Assembly (NCBI RefSeq): GCF_023074055.1
Contig: NZ_JADPKR010000055.1
Span: 1-64,000 of the forward strand
Direction: 5' to 3'
Length of the DNA: 64,000 bases
Origin: Bradyrhizobium sp. 141
GTDB lineage: Bacteria; Pseudomonadota; Alphaproteobacteria; Rhizobiales; Xanthobacteraceae
Made by a program: the position numbers and the translations under genes. Of this stretch, positions 8,617 through 16,242 are shown piece after piece; positions within the stretch are counted from its first letter, which is position 1, and the number at the start of each line of letters is the position of its first letter. The notes under the pieces are model-generated. The model worked only from the letters and a program-made list of their open reading frames with translations. It was not told the origin of the DNA and made no database searches.

Positions 8617-9899
8617 TGGCACGACCGGTATTCATCGTCGACGGCAGTCGCACGCCGTTCCTGAAGGCGCGTTCGGGGCCGGGGCCGTTCACTCCAGTCG
8701 ATCTCGCCGTGCAATGCGGACGGCCGCTCTTGGCGCGCCAACCGTTTGCGCCTGATAGCTTCGATCAGGTCATCCTCGGCTGCGTCAACGTGATCGCCGA
8801 CGAGATGAACCCGGCCCGTGTCGCCGCGCTCCGGCTCGGCATGGGGGAGGACATGGTCGCGTTCACCGTGCAGATCAATTGCGGCTCCGGCATGCAGTCG
8901 ATCGATAGTGCCTATCGCTACATCCGCGAAGGCCATGCCGACATGATCCTCGCCGGCGGCACCGAGGCGCTGAGCCACGCGCCGCTGGTCTGGCCGAATT
9001 CCGGCGTGCGCTGGTTCGCCGGACTTGCCACCGCCAAGGGCGTCGCCGCCAAGCTGGCCGCGGCGTTCAAATTGCGGCCGAGCGACCTCAAGCCGATCAT
9101 CGGCCTCGAGCGCGGGCTGACCGATCCGATCACCGATCTGAACATGGGCCAGACCGCCGAGGTGGTCGGCCATCTCTTCGGCATCACCCGCGCACAGTCC
9201 GATGCCTATGCTGCCGAAAGCCATCGCCGGCTCACGCATGCGCAAGGCGCAGGCTTCCTGAAGGGCGAGGTCGAGACTGCGTTCTCCCGCGACGGCAAGT
9301 TCTTCGACCATGACGATGGCGTACGTCCGGACTCCACGGCAGAGACTCTCGCAAAACTCCGACCGGTGTTCGAGCGCCCCTGGGGCCAGGTCACCGCCGG
9401 CAATTCCTCGCAGATCACCGACGGCGCCTCCTGGGTGATCCTGGCCTCCGACGCCGCGGTCGCCAAGCACGGACTGGCGCCGAAAGCCGCGATCATCGAC
9501 AGCAACTGGGCCGCGCTCGATCCTGCTATCATGGGCCTCGGCCCGGTGATGTCGGCAACGCCGCTGCTCCAGCGCAACGGCCTCACCCTCAAGGACGTCG
9601 AGACCTGGGAGCTGAACGAGGCCTTTGCCACCCAGGTGCTCGGTTGTCTCGCCGCCTGGAACGACGACAAATTCTGCCGGGAGATCCTCGGACTCGACGG
9701 CGCGGCCGGTGAGATCGACCGTGACAAGCTCAACGTCGATGGCGGCGCGATCTCGCTCGGCCATCCCGTCGGCACCTCCGGCAACCGCATCGTGCTGCAT
9801 CTCGTCAACGTGATGAAGCGGCTCGGCACGCGGCGCGGAATTGCCACCGAATGCATCGGTGGCGGGCTCGGCGGCGCCATGCTGATCGAGGCGGTGTGA
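8616..9899 (+). CDS. fadA: Acetyl-CoA C-acetyltransferase (beta-ketothiolase, beta-oxidation)
   Basis: Thiolase that cleaves 3-ketoacyl-CoA to acetyl-CoA and a shortened acyl-CoA. The active-site nucleophile Cys is seen in Q-I-N-C-G-S-G-M-Q-S near residue 89. The His of the N-E-A-F-A motif, the G-G-A-I-S-L-G-H-P-V-G-T-S-G segment and the C-terminal C-I-G-G-G-L-G-G-A catalytic Cys are all present. The length, 427 residues, suits a long-chain FadA/FadI-type enzyme rather than a PhaA. The start overlaps the acyl-CoA dehydrogenase stop. The symbol is by function; FadI would fit equally well. Confidence 0.92.
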   Translation: MARPVFIVDGSRTPFLKARSGPGPFTPVDLAVQCGRPLLARQPFAPDSFDQVILGCVNVIADEMNPARVAALRLGMGEDMVAFTVQINCGSGMQSIDSAYRYIREGHADMILAGGTEALSHAPLVWPNSGVRWFAGLATAKGVAAKLAAAFKLRPSDLKPIIGLERGLTDPITDLNMGQTAEVVGHLFGITRAQSDAYAAESHRRLTHAQGAGFLKGEVETAFSRDGKFFDHDDGVRPDSTAETLAKLRPVFERPWGQVTAGNSSQITDGASWVILASDAAVAKHGLAPKAAIIDSNWAALDPAIMGLGPVMSATPLLQRNGLTLKDVETWELNEAFATQVLGCLAAWNDDKFCREILGLDGAAGEIDRDKLNVDGGAISLGHPVGTSGNRIVLHLVNVMKRLGTRRGIATECIGGGLGGAMLIEAV

Positions 9900-9901
9900 C
9901 C

Positions 9902-11998
9902 ATGGATTCCAGGATCATGACCGCGCTTGGCGACCGCGTGCTGGAGCTGGGACCCAGCCCCACGACTGACAGTCCATACAGGCACTTCAAGCTGACGCGC
10001 GATGCCGACGGCGTCGCCTGGCTCTTGTTCGATCGCGCTGATGCAAGCGCCAACACGCTGTCCTCCGAGGTGATGGAGGAATTCGACGCCGTGCTCGCGG
10101 CGATCGAGACTGAGCGTCCCGCCGGTCTCGTGATCCGCTCGGCCAAACCCTCCGGTTTCATCGCCGGTGCCGACGTCAACGAATTCCGTGGCGCTGGCGA
10201 TCCCGACATGGTGGAGACGCGTATTCGCGCCGCGCATGCGGTGATCGACCATCTGGAAGCGTTGAAATTGCCGACGGTCGCGGTTATCCACGGCTTCTGT
10301 CTCGGCGGCGGGCTCGAGGTTGCGCTGGCCTGCCAATCGCGGATCGCCATCGACGGCGCGCGCTTCGGCTTCCCGGAGGTGATGCTCGGCCTGCATCCCG
10401 GCCTCGGCGGCACCGCGCGCTTCACCGCGCTGGTCAATCCGGTTCAGTCGATGTCCCTGATGCTGACCGGGCGCACCATCGATGCACGCCGTGCTAGATC
10501 GCTCGGCCTCGTCGATACCGTGACGCAGGAGCGGCATGTCCGGGGCGCGGTGAAGGACGCGCTGTTCGGCCGCCTCAAGCGGGCGCGGCCAGGCTTGCTG
10601 ACGCGCGCGGCGAATGTCGGCCTCGTGCGCGGGCTGCTTGCGAAGCGCATGCGCTCGGAGGCGGCGAAGGCCGCATCCCGCGAGCATTATCCGGCGCCTT
10701 ATGCGCTGATCGAGCTCTGGGAGACCCATGGCGGCAGCAAGGCCGCGATGCTGAAAGCCGAGCAGGCTTCCTTCGCCAAGTTGATGGTGACGCCGACCGC
10801 CCAGAACCTGATCCGCGTCTTCTTCCTGCGCGAGCAGATGAAGAAGGCCGCAGGCAGTGGCAACACCATCAAACATGTCCACGTCATTGGCGCCGGCGCC
10901 ATGGGTGGCGACATTGCGGCTTGGGTAGCCGGGCAGGGGCTGCGTGTCTCGCTCGCCGATATGAAAGCCGAGCCGATCGCGGGCGCGGTAAAGCGCGCCG
11001 CCGAGCTCTACCGCAAGATCATCCGCAAGCCGACCGAAGTGCGTGACGCACTCGATCGCCTCATCCCCGACATGGACGGGGAGGGCGTGCGCAACGCCGA
11101 TCTCATCATCGAGGCGGTGCCGGAGAAGCTCGAGCTGAAGCAGAAGGTCTATGCCGGGCTCGAGCCGCGGATAAAGCCGGGCGCGATCCTCGCCACCAAC
11201 ACGTCGAGCATCCCGCTTCAGGATCTGCGCAACGGCCTGGCTCGGCCGGAGCGGCTGGTGGGCCTGCATTTCTTCAATCCGGTGTCGCGGCTGCAACTGG
11301 TCGAGGTCGTCAGCCATGACGGCAATGACCCGCAGGTGCTGAAGCAGGCGCTCGCCTTCGTCGGTGCAATCGATCGCCTGCCGTTGCCTGTGAAGAGCTC
11401 GCCCGGCTTCCTCGTCAACCGCGCGCTGACGCCGTACATGCTCGAGGCCATGGTGATGCTGGACGAGAAGATCGACCAGCGCCTCATCGACGCCGCGGCC
11501 GAGCAGTTCGGCATGCCGATGGGACCGATCGAGCTTGCCGATCAGGTCGGGCTCGACATCTGCCTCGACGTCGGCGACATGCTGCGCACGAAATTCGGCG
11601 ATCTCCTGCCGCCGACGCCGGCCTGGCTGCGCGACAAGGTCGCCAAGGGTGAGCTCGGCCGCAAGTCCGGCAAGGGTTTTTACACCTGGAAGGACGGCAA
11701 GGCGGAGAAGGCGCAGCTAGCGGAGACCGGCCCGCGCGTCACCGACCAGATGATCGACCGCCTGGTGCTGCCGATGTCCAACGTCTGCGTCGCGGCGCTG
11801 CGCGAGGGCATCGTCGACGATGCCGACGCCGTCGACGGCGCCATGATCTTCGGCACCGGTTATGCGCCGTTCCGCGGCGGTCCGCTGAATTATGCCCGCA
11901 CACGCGGCGTGGAAAACATTGTATCCACCCTGCGCGGGCTGGCCGAGCGATTCGGAGCGCGCTTTGCGCCCGATCCGGGCTGGGACAATTTTAGGTGA
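9902..11998 (+). CDS. fadB: Bifunctional enoyl-CoA hydratase / 3-hydroxyacyl-CoA dehydrogenase (FadB/FadJ type)
   Basis: Performs the hydration and NAD-dependent oxidation steps between the acyl-CoA dehydrogenase and the thiolase. The N-terminal crotonase domain (about residues 20-210) shows F-I-A-G-A-D-V-N-E-F and G-L-H-P-G-L-G-G-T for the oxyanion hole and catalytic Glu region. The NAD-binding domain follows at about residue 320 (V-I-G-A-G-A-M-G-G-D-I), then the C-terminal dehydrogenase domains with H-F-F-N-P-V and K-S-S-P-G-F-L-V-N-R. The ATG at 9902 lies two bases after the thiolase stop. An upstream in-frame start would overlap the thiolase and is disfavoured. FadB and FadJ share this architecture and cannot be separated here. 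Confidence 0.92.
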   Translation: MDSRIMTALGDRVLELGPSPTTDSPYRHFKLTRDADGVAWLLFDRADASANTLSSEVMEEFDAVLAAIETERPAGLVIRSAKPSGFIAGADVNEFRGAGDPDMVETRIRAAHAVIDHLEALKLPTVAVIHGFCLGGGLEVALACQSRIAIDGARFGFPEVMLGLHPGLGGTARFTALVNPVQSMSLMLTGRTIDARRARSLGLVDTVTQERHVRGAVKDALFGRLKRARPGLLTRAANVGLVRGLLAKRMRSEAAKAASREHYPAPYALIELWETHGGSKAAMLKAEQASFAKLMVTPTAQNLIRVFFLREQMKKAAGSGNTIKHVHVIGAGAMGGDIAAWVAGQGLRVSLADMKAEPIAGAVKRAAELYRKIIRKPTEVRDALDRLIPDMDGEGVRNADLIIEAVPEKLELKQKVYAGLEPRIKPGAILATNTSSIPLQDLRNGLARPERLVGLHFFNPVSRLQLVEVVSHDGNDPQVLKQALAFVGAIDRLPLPVKSSPGFLVNRALTPYMLEAMVMLDEKIDQRLIDAAAEQFGMPMGPIELADQVGLDICLDVGDMLRTKFGDLLPPTPAWLRDKVAKGELGRKSGKGFYTWKDGKAEKAQLAETGPRVTDQMIDRLVLPMSNVCVAALREGIVDDADAVDGAMIFGTGYAPFRGGPLNYARTRGVENIVSTLRGLAERFGARFAPDPGWDNFR

Positions 11999-12005
11999 AA
12001 CCGGC

Positions 12006-12416
12006 ATGAACGAACAGGCGAACACCGGGCCGAGCGGCGATCTCTGCATTCGCACGCTGGCAATGCCAGCCGACACCAACGCGAATGGCGACATCTTCGG
12101 CGGTTGGCTGCTGAGCCAGATGGACGTCGGCGGCGGCGTGTTTGCGTCAAAGGCCGCGAAGTCGCGTACCGTGACGGTTGCGATCGAGGCGATGAATTTT
12201 CGCAAAGCGGTCTATGTCGGCGATCTCGTGTCGGTCTACGCCAATCTTGTCCGCGTCGGCCGTACCTCGCTCACCGTGCACCTGGAAGCGTGGGCACTGC
12301 GTCGTGGGGAGGAGCATCCGTTTCTCGTCACCGACGGCAATTTCACCTACGTCTCGATCGACGAACACGGTCGCCCACAAGCGGTTCGCGCGACTGACAC
12401 GACGATCGCGACGTAA
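12006..12416 (+). CDS. Acyl-CoA thioesterase, hotdog fold (YciA-like)
   Basis: A small hotdog-fold thioesterase that hydrolyses acyl-CoA to free acid and CoA. The YciA/BFIT hallmark A-N-G-D-I-F-G-G-W-L-L-S-Q-M-D is visible near residues 24-38, followed by V-T-V-A-I-E-A-M-N-F and the V-G-D-L-V-S-V-Y strand. The length is 136 residues. It starts seven bases after the preceding beta-oxidation gene ends, so it is probably the last gene of that operon and serves to recycle CoA. Confidence 0.88.
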   Translation: MNEQANTGPSGDLCIRTLAMPADTNANGDIFGGWLLSQMDVGGGVFASKAAKSRTVTVAIEAMNFRKAVYVGDLVSVYANLVRVGRTSLTVHLEAWALRRGEEHPFLVTDGNFTYVSIDEHGRPQAVRATDTTIAT

Positions 12417-12641
12417 TCGCGCGCGACGCTCTGCCTCATCTCATGAATGCGTGGCAAGCGCCGCCAAACGCGGCGCGACTGAGTCATCCTCGTCGCGGCT
12501 TCGCCAAGAACCAGTCATAAAACGGATGAGGTCCCGGCGTACTCAGTTGCGTGTCGATTCGGGGTGGAAACGGCCTCAAATGCCTGGGGAACCTTTGGGC
12601 AGGAGCACCGTTATTTGCCCGCACTGAGGAATCCACCGACT

Positions 12642-12833
12642 ATGCCGGACAGCTACATCATCGAAGTCGACTCGCAGACCGCAGGTATCGTTGTTCGTTC
12701 TTCCGGAGGCTATTGCTTTTTCGCCTCGTCCCACCGCTTCAACCGTCTCGAAGGCCAGCTTTTCCGCAACGCCCGCGAAGCCGAGCGCGCCGCACGCAAG
12801 CTGGTGAACGGTGATGTGAAGGAGGCGGCGTAA
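12642..12833 (+). CDS. Small hypothetical protein, 63 residues
   Basis: A 63-residue protein with the start ATG preceded by tgagga about 11 bases upstream. It has a beta-rich N-terminus (Y-I-I-E-V-D-S-Q-T-A-G-I-V-V) and a basic helical C-terminus (R-E-A-E-R-A-A-R-K-L-V). Codon use matches the neighbours. I recall similar small proteins in Bradyrhizobium, but no function. The 225 bp between it and the thioesterase gene carry nothing I can support. Confidence 0.6.
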   Translation: MPDSYIIEVDSQTAGIVVRSSGGYCFFASSHRFNRLEGQLFRNAREAERAARKLVNGDVKEAA

Positions 12834-12897
12834 GCGCCGTACTCGTCATTCCGGGGCGCCAAGACGTGCTCGGAATTTTTTGCCGCCCAGAATGCTG

Positions 12898-13064
12898 TCG
12901 TCCCTTCTCCCCTTGCGGGAGAAGGTGGCGCGTAGCGCCGGATGAGGGGTTGTTTCAGCGGGTTCTACTCTGAGAGGTCGCTCGCGGAGAGAGACCCCTC
13001 ACCCGTCTCGCGCCGCTCTGCGGCGAGCCACCCTCTCCCACAAGAAGGGGAGAGGGCAGCGTCG
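12898..13064. repeat. Large inverted repeat (cttctccc ... ggggagag family)
   Basis: The left arm reads ccttctccccttgcgggaga and continues to gatgaggggt. The right arm reads gacccctcacccgtc and continues to ctctcccacaagaagggga. Together they form a long imperfect palindrome between the 63-residue gene and the convergent SnoaL-like gene, ending only a few bases from the latter's stop. A half-copy is at 33097-33150 and a degraded trace lies around 51890. Confidence 0.7.
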
Positions 13065-13067
13065 TCA

Positions 13068-13520
13068 TCACAACTTCGTTGCGGCGCGCGACAAGAGCTT
13101 CCACTCGTCGCCCTGCTTCTGCCAGTTCATCAGGATGTGAAGGTTGGTCGATACTTTTTTCCCATCGGCCGCCATCTCCTGCTCGCCCAGCCAGTGGAAG
13201 CGGACGATCGCGGTGGGACCGACGACCTTGATGGTCGGGTCCTTGTACTCGATCGACAGGAATTTCGACTTGCCGTCGGTGGCGTTGGCGATGAAGGTCG
13301 CCTTGTCCTCCACCTTGCCGCTGGAATGGCTGTAGCTGAGATCGTCCCAGCACAGCGCGCCGAGCGCCTTCGGATCGGCCGCGATCTGGGCGAGGCGGAA
13401 GGCCTCGACCTTCTTCGCCACGGCCTCATCGTCGGCCGAGGCCGCCAGCACCGGTGTTGTGAGCGCGAGTGCCGAGACGGCGAGAGTCGAGAGAGCCAGA
13501 TCGCGTCGGTTGATCGTCAT
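13068..13520 (-). CDS. Exported SnoaL/NTF2-like protein (DUF4440-type)
   Basis: A 150-residue protein with an NTF2-like fold. An N-terminal export signal is visible, with N-R-R-D-L-A-L at residues 4-10 followed by a hydrophobic run and an Ala-x-Ala-type cleavage site (V-L-A near residue 26). The twin arginines suggest possible Tat export. The remainder matches SnoaL/DUF4440 proteins: D-D-E-A-V-A-K-K-V-E, then L-S-Y-S-H-S-S-G-K-V-E-D-K, and a C-terminal W-K-L-L-S-R. The start at 13520 is supported by an excellent GGAGGAAA ribosome-binding site. Substrate and role are unknown. Confidence 0.8.
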   Translation of the reverse strand: MTINRRDLALSTLAVSALALTTPVLAASADDEAVAKKVEAFRLAQIAADPKALGALCWDDLSYSHSSGKVEDKATFIANATDGKSKFLSIEYKDPTIKVVGPTAIVRFHWLGEQEMAADGKKVSTNLHILMNWQKQGDEWKLLSRAATKL

Positions 13521-13674
13521 CGTTTCCTCCTTTTTGATCTTGCGGCGAGTGTTGCAGCCGCGCGCGGCTTTGTCGAGTGGCGCGTCGTCGTCATGTTCAT
13601 GCGTCATTGCGCGGCTGAGGCCATATTGATACGTCTCGCGCATCAATGCGCCGCGGATTTGGGAAAGTACGGAA

Positions 13675-14361
13675 ATGATCGAAGCCAAAACGGAAGCGAT
13701 GGGCAGGGCATTGCTGTTCGACATCGACGGCACGCTGGCGGACACCGACCCGCTGCACTTGAAGGCCTTCAACCAGGTGCTCGGCCCTCACGGCCATGTC
13801 TTCGATCACGCGCGCTTCTCCAGGGAGCTGCAAGGTTTCGCCAATGTCGCGATCGGCGAGCGCTTTCTGCCCGACGAGGCGCCGGAGCGGCGCGCCCTGA
13901 TCCTCGATGAGAAGGAGGAGGTCTTCCGTACGCTCGTGGCCGGGCAGATCGCACCGCTCCCGGGCCTGATGGCGCTGCTCGACCGGGCCGACAGCGCCGG
14001 CATTCCCATGGTGGCGGTGACCAACGCGCCGCGTCTCAACGCCGAGCTGCTGCTCTCCGGCCTCGGCATCACGCATCGCTTCAAGGCGCTCGTGATCGGC
14101 GCCGAGCTGCCGCACGGCAAGCCGCATCCGCTGCCCTATCAGGAAGGGCTGGGTTTCGTCGGCGCGAAGGCAGAGGCCTCGATCGCATTCGAGGACTCCC
14201 GCACCGGCGTGCAATCCGCCACCGCGGCCGGAATTCCGACCGTCGGCATCCGGACCAGCCTCAGCCATGCCGACCTGATTGGCGCCGGCGCGGTCACTTC
14301 CGCCAGCGCCTTCGACGATCCGGCGCTGCTGGCGCGCCTCGCGAGCGCCATGGCTTGGTGA
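13675..14361 (+). CDS. HAD-superfamily phosphatase (beta-phosphoglucomutase/GPP-like)
   Basis: A haloacid-dehalogenase-type hydrolase of 228 residues. Motif I is D-I-D-G-T-L-A-D-T-D (about residues 14-23) with a helical cap after it, motif II is V-T-N-A-P, motif III Lys is in G-K-P-H-P, and motif IV is F-E-D-S-R-T-G. It probably dephosphorylates a small sugar- or glycerol-type phosphate, as judged from family and from its place 91 bp upstream of glpR, but the substrate is not proven. An alternative start is ATG at 13699. Confidence 0.82.
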   Translation: MIEAKTEAMGRALLFDIDGTLADTDPLHLKAFNQVLGPHGHVFDHARFSRELQGFANVAIGERFLPDEAPERRALILDEKEEVFRTLVAGQIAPLPGLMALLDRADSAGIPMVAVTNAPRLNAELLLSGLGITHRFKALVIGAELPHGKPHPLPYQEGLGFVGAKAEASIAFEDSRTGVQSATAAGIPTVGIRTSLSHADLIGAGAVTSASAFDDPALLARLASAMAW

Positions 14362-14452
14362 GGGGCCGCATCCGTTAACCGTGATCGGCGCGCGCATTGA
14401 CCGCAGCTACGAACCGCCGCACCATGCATCATTCTGATTTGAGGCCGTTGCC

Positions 14453-15301
14453 GTGACCGGATTGACCCATCGCCAAGCCGAAATCCTCAACATCGCGCGC
14501 GCTTCAGGCCGCGTCATGGTCGAGGAGCTCGCGCGCCGGTTCGAGGTCTCGGCGCAGACCATCCGCAAGGATCTCAACGATCTCTGCGAGCGGAGATCGC
14601 TGACCCGCATCCACGGCGGCGCCATCATCGCCTCCGGCGTGGAAAACCTCGCCTATGAGGCGCGCCGCTTCGTCGCCGCCGACGAGAAGAAGGCGATCGG
14701 GGCCGCGGCGGCCTCGCTGATCCCGAACGGCTGCTCGCTCTTCATCAATATCGGCACCACGACGGAGGAGGTCGCCAGCGCGCTGACCTCGCATGAGGAT
14801 CTGCTCGTCATCACCAACAACCTCAATGTCGCGATGCTGCTGTACCGCCATCCACGCATCGAGGTGGTGGTCGCCGGCGGCACGGTGCGGCGCGCCGACG
14901 GCGCCGTGGTCGGCTCGACGGCGACGCAGCTGATCGGCCAGTTCAAGGTCGACTACGCCATCATCGGCGCCTCCGCGATCGACGAGGAGGGCGCACTGCT
15001 CGACTTCGATTATCGCGAGGTCCAGGTGGCGCAGGCCATCATCGCCAATGCCCGCAGCGTGATGCTGGTCGCCGATTCCACCAAGCTGCGCCGCAGCGCG
15101 CCGGTGCGCATTGCGCATATCACGCAGATCCAGACCTTCGTCACCGACCAGGAGCTGCCCGAGCGCCTGGCCACCATCTGCCACAGCAAGGGCATCGAGG
15201 TGATGGCGGCAATGCCGAAGGAGCCGGGGGAAATCGATGATGCGCAGGCCGAAGCGCACGACGCGGTGCCCGAGGCGGCGCCCGTGGTCAGGCTGAGATA
15301 G
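14453..15301 (+). CDS. glpR: GlpR, DeoR-family repressor of glycerol-3-phosphate genes
   Basis: A DeoR-family repressor of 282 residues. The N-terminal winged helix-turn-helix (about residues 5-57) carries V-E-E-L-A-R-R-F-E-V-S-A-Q-T-I-R-K-D-L-N and the family signature R-I-H-G-G-A. The C-terminal sugar-phosphate sensor domain has N-I-G-T-T-T-E-E-V-A, V-V-A-G-G-T-V-R and V-D-Y-A-I-I-G-A-S. The start is GTG at 14453. The assignment to glycerol metabolism rests on the neighbouring glpD-glpSTPQUV cluster and on CTTTCG/CGAAAG repeats upstream of glpD. Its stop codon ends only two bases before the convergent vapC stop. Confidence 0.88.
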   Translation: MTGLTHRQAEILNIARASGRVMVEELARRFEVSAQTIRKDLNDLCERRSLTRIHGGAIIASGVENLAYEARRFVAADEKKAIGAAAASLIPNGCSLFINIGTTTEEVASALTSHEDLLVITNNLNVAMLLYRHPRIEVVVAGGTVRRADGAVVGSTATQLIGQFKVDYAIIGASAIDEEGALLDFDYREVQVAQAIIANARSVMLVADSTKLRRSAPVRIAHITQIQTFVTDQELPERLATICHSKGIEVMAAMPKEPGEIDDAQAEAHDAVPEAAPVVRLR

Positions 15302-15303
15302 TC

Positions 15304-15717
15304 TTAGACATCGCCCCACGGATTGAGCAGTGGGACGCCTGTAGGTTCAAAATCTCCTACGTTGCGCGTGGCGATCGTCAAGCCGTGAACAAGCGCGGTT
15401 GCGGCGATCAGAGCGTCGCGCTCAGCCCTCGGATTGGGAACGTGAAGTTGGGCGCAGCGCTGCGCCACGGCCGTGTCGATGGGCAGGATGCGGTCTTCAA
15501 AGCGAGCCAGAATGTGATCGTCGATCCAGGCGCGCAGGACGGCACCTTGCTTGACGTCCTTCTCGATCAGGCGTGCGCCAAGTTCAATTTCGAGTATGGA
15601 AACTGCGGATATGAAGAAGTTCGCCGCGGGAATTGCATTGGCCCAGGCGACGACATTGCGATCAGCTTTATCTGGCCGCCTCAGTTCGGAGATGACATTG
15701 GTGTCCAGTAGAAACAT
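15304..15717 (-). CDS. vapC: VapC-type PIN-domain toxin ribonuclease
   Basis: A PIN-domain endoribonuclease, the toxin of a type II toxin-antitoxin pair. The acidic metal-binding residues are visible: the N-terminal L-L-D-T-N-V, a Glu in S-I-L-E-I-E-L-G, Asp in R-D-A-L-I-A-A-T-A, and Asp in T-R-N-V-G-D-F. The length of 137 residues is typical of the FitB/VapC subgroup. The ATG overlaps the antitoxin stop codon (ATGA), giving tight coupling. The gene converges on glpR with a 2-bp gap. Confidence 0.92.
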   Translation of the reverse strand: MFLLDTNVISELRRPDKADRNVVAWANAIPAANFFISAVSILEIELGARLIEKDVKQGAVLRAWIDDHILARFEDRILPIDTAVAQRCAQLHVPNPRAERDALIAATALVHGLTIATRNVGDFEPTGVPLLNPWGDV

Positions 15718-15968
15718 CAGTCGAGATCAGCGGGCCGTGAGATTCCGCCGGTGATGCGAGGCGGATCGAAATCGAAATCCGCGTTCGCCTGTGCCAGGGC
15801 TTCGGCAAGGCTCATGTGCCCGCCGCTCAGGCGCAGATAGTCTTCGATGCTCAGCAGGACATGGGCCGGACGGCCGCGGTCCGTGATGAAGACGGGTCCC
15901 TTCGATGCTGCCTTCTTGGCGCCGCTCGTATCCTGATTGAACTCTCGGCTGGTCAGGGTCGTGACCAT
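15717..15968 (-). CDS. vapB: Phd/YefM-family antitoxin partner of VapC
   Basis: An 83-residue antitoxin that binds and neutralises the PIN toxin and probably autoregulates the operon. The N-terminal Phd/YefM domain is recognisable (T-S-R-E-F-N-Q-D-T-S-G-A-K-K-A, then P-V-F-I-T-D-R-G-R-P-A-H-V-L-L-S). The C-terminal tail is acidic and Pro-rich, as expected for the toxin-wrapping segment. ATG at 15968 is preferred to an upstream ATG at 16031 because that one would run through the promoter and palindrome. The symbol is generic; by fold the protein is Phd/YefM rather than AbrB-type VapB. Confidence 0.9.
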   Translation of the reverse strand: MVTTLTSREFNQDTSGAKKAASKGPVFITDRGRPAHVLLSIEDYLRLSGGHMSLAEALAQANADFDFDPPRITGGISRPADLD

Positions 15969-16002
15969 CGTCCGCGCTCCTCGCTGGCAATGCCTACCTG
16001 CA

Positions 16003-16031
16003 ATTATATGTAGCCATGTTGCTACATTCAA
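16003..16031 (-). promoter_or_regulatory. vapBC promoter with embedded operator palindrome
   Basis: On the minus strand a -35 TTGAAT (16031-16026), a 17-bp spacer and a perfect -10 TATAAT (16008-16003) lie 35 bp upstream of the antitoxin start. The dyad ATGTAGC (16008-16014), six bases, GCTACAT (16021-16027) occupies the spacer. Binding there would occlude RNA polymerase, fitting toxin-antitoxin autorepression. The promoter call follows consensus matching by eye. Confidence 0.7.
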
Positions 16032-16140
16032 GTTTTGGTCCGCCGGAATGACTACCGCTGCTGATCAATCGAGCTGACTGCCCCAAAACGTGTCCTTGCC
16101 CCTGCAATTTCTCGGCCGCATTGACGTGAAAATAGTTCCG

Positions 16141-16209
16141 CTTTCACTTCCTTTCGCCTCTCTTTCATCTTGCTTTCGTTTTTCGGTGTGATCTAATCAA
16201 AAACGAAAG
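16141..16209 (+). promoter_or_regulatory. Candidate GlpR operator array in the glpD promoter
   Basis: Four CTTTC-starting units lie at 16141, 16151, 16162 and 16173 (spacing 10-11 bp). The last, CTTTCGTTTTT (16173-16183), is mirrored by AAAAACGAAAG (16199-16209), a perfect 11-bp dyad with a 15-bp spacer. A -10-like TCTAAT at 16192-16197 lies inside the spacer. TTTCG/CGAAA half-sites are what DeoR-family GlpR repressors bind. The spacing of one helical turn suggests cooperative binding upstream. The glpD ATG is 33 bp downstream. Confidence 0.75.
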
Positions 16210-16242
16210 TAACCGCTCGAAGGAACGGGCGGTCGTCGGGGG

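Noticed and set aside
12898..13064. Possible CRISPR array from repeated cttctccc/gggagaag units
   Set aside because: The units are inverted arms of one palindrome, not regularly spaced direct repeats with spacers.
16121..16149. TTGACG as the -35 box of glpD
   Set aside because: No acceptable -10 lies 16-18 bp downstream; the TCTAAT inside the dyad is a better candidate.
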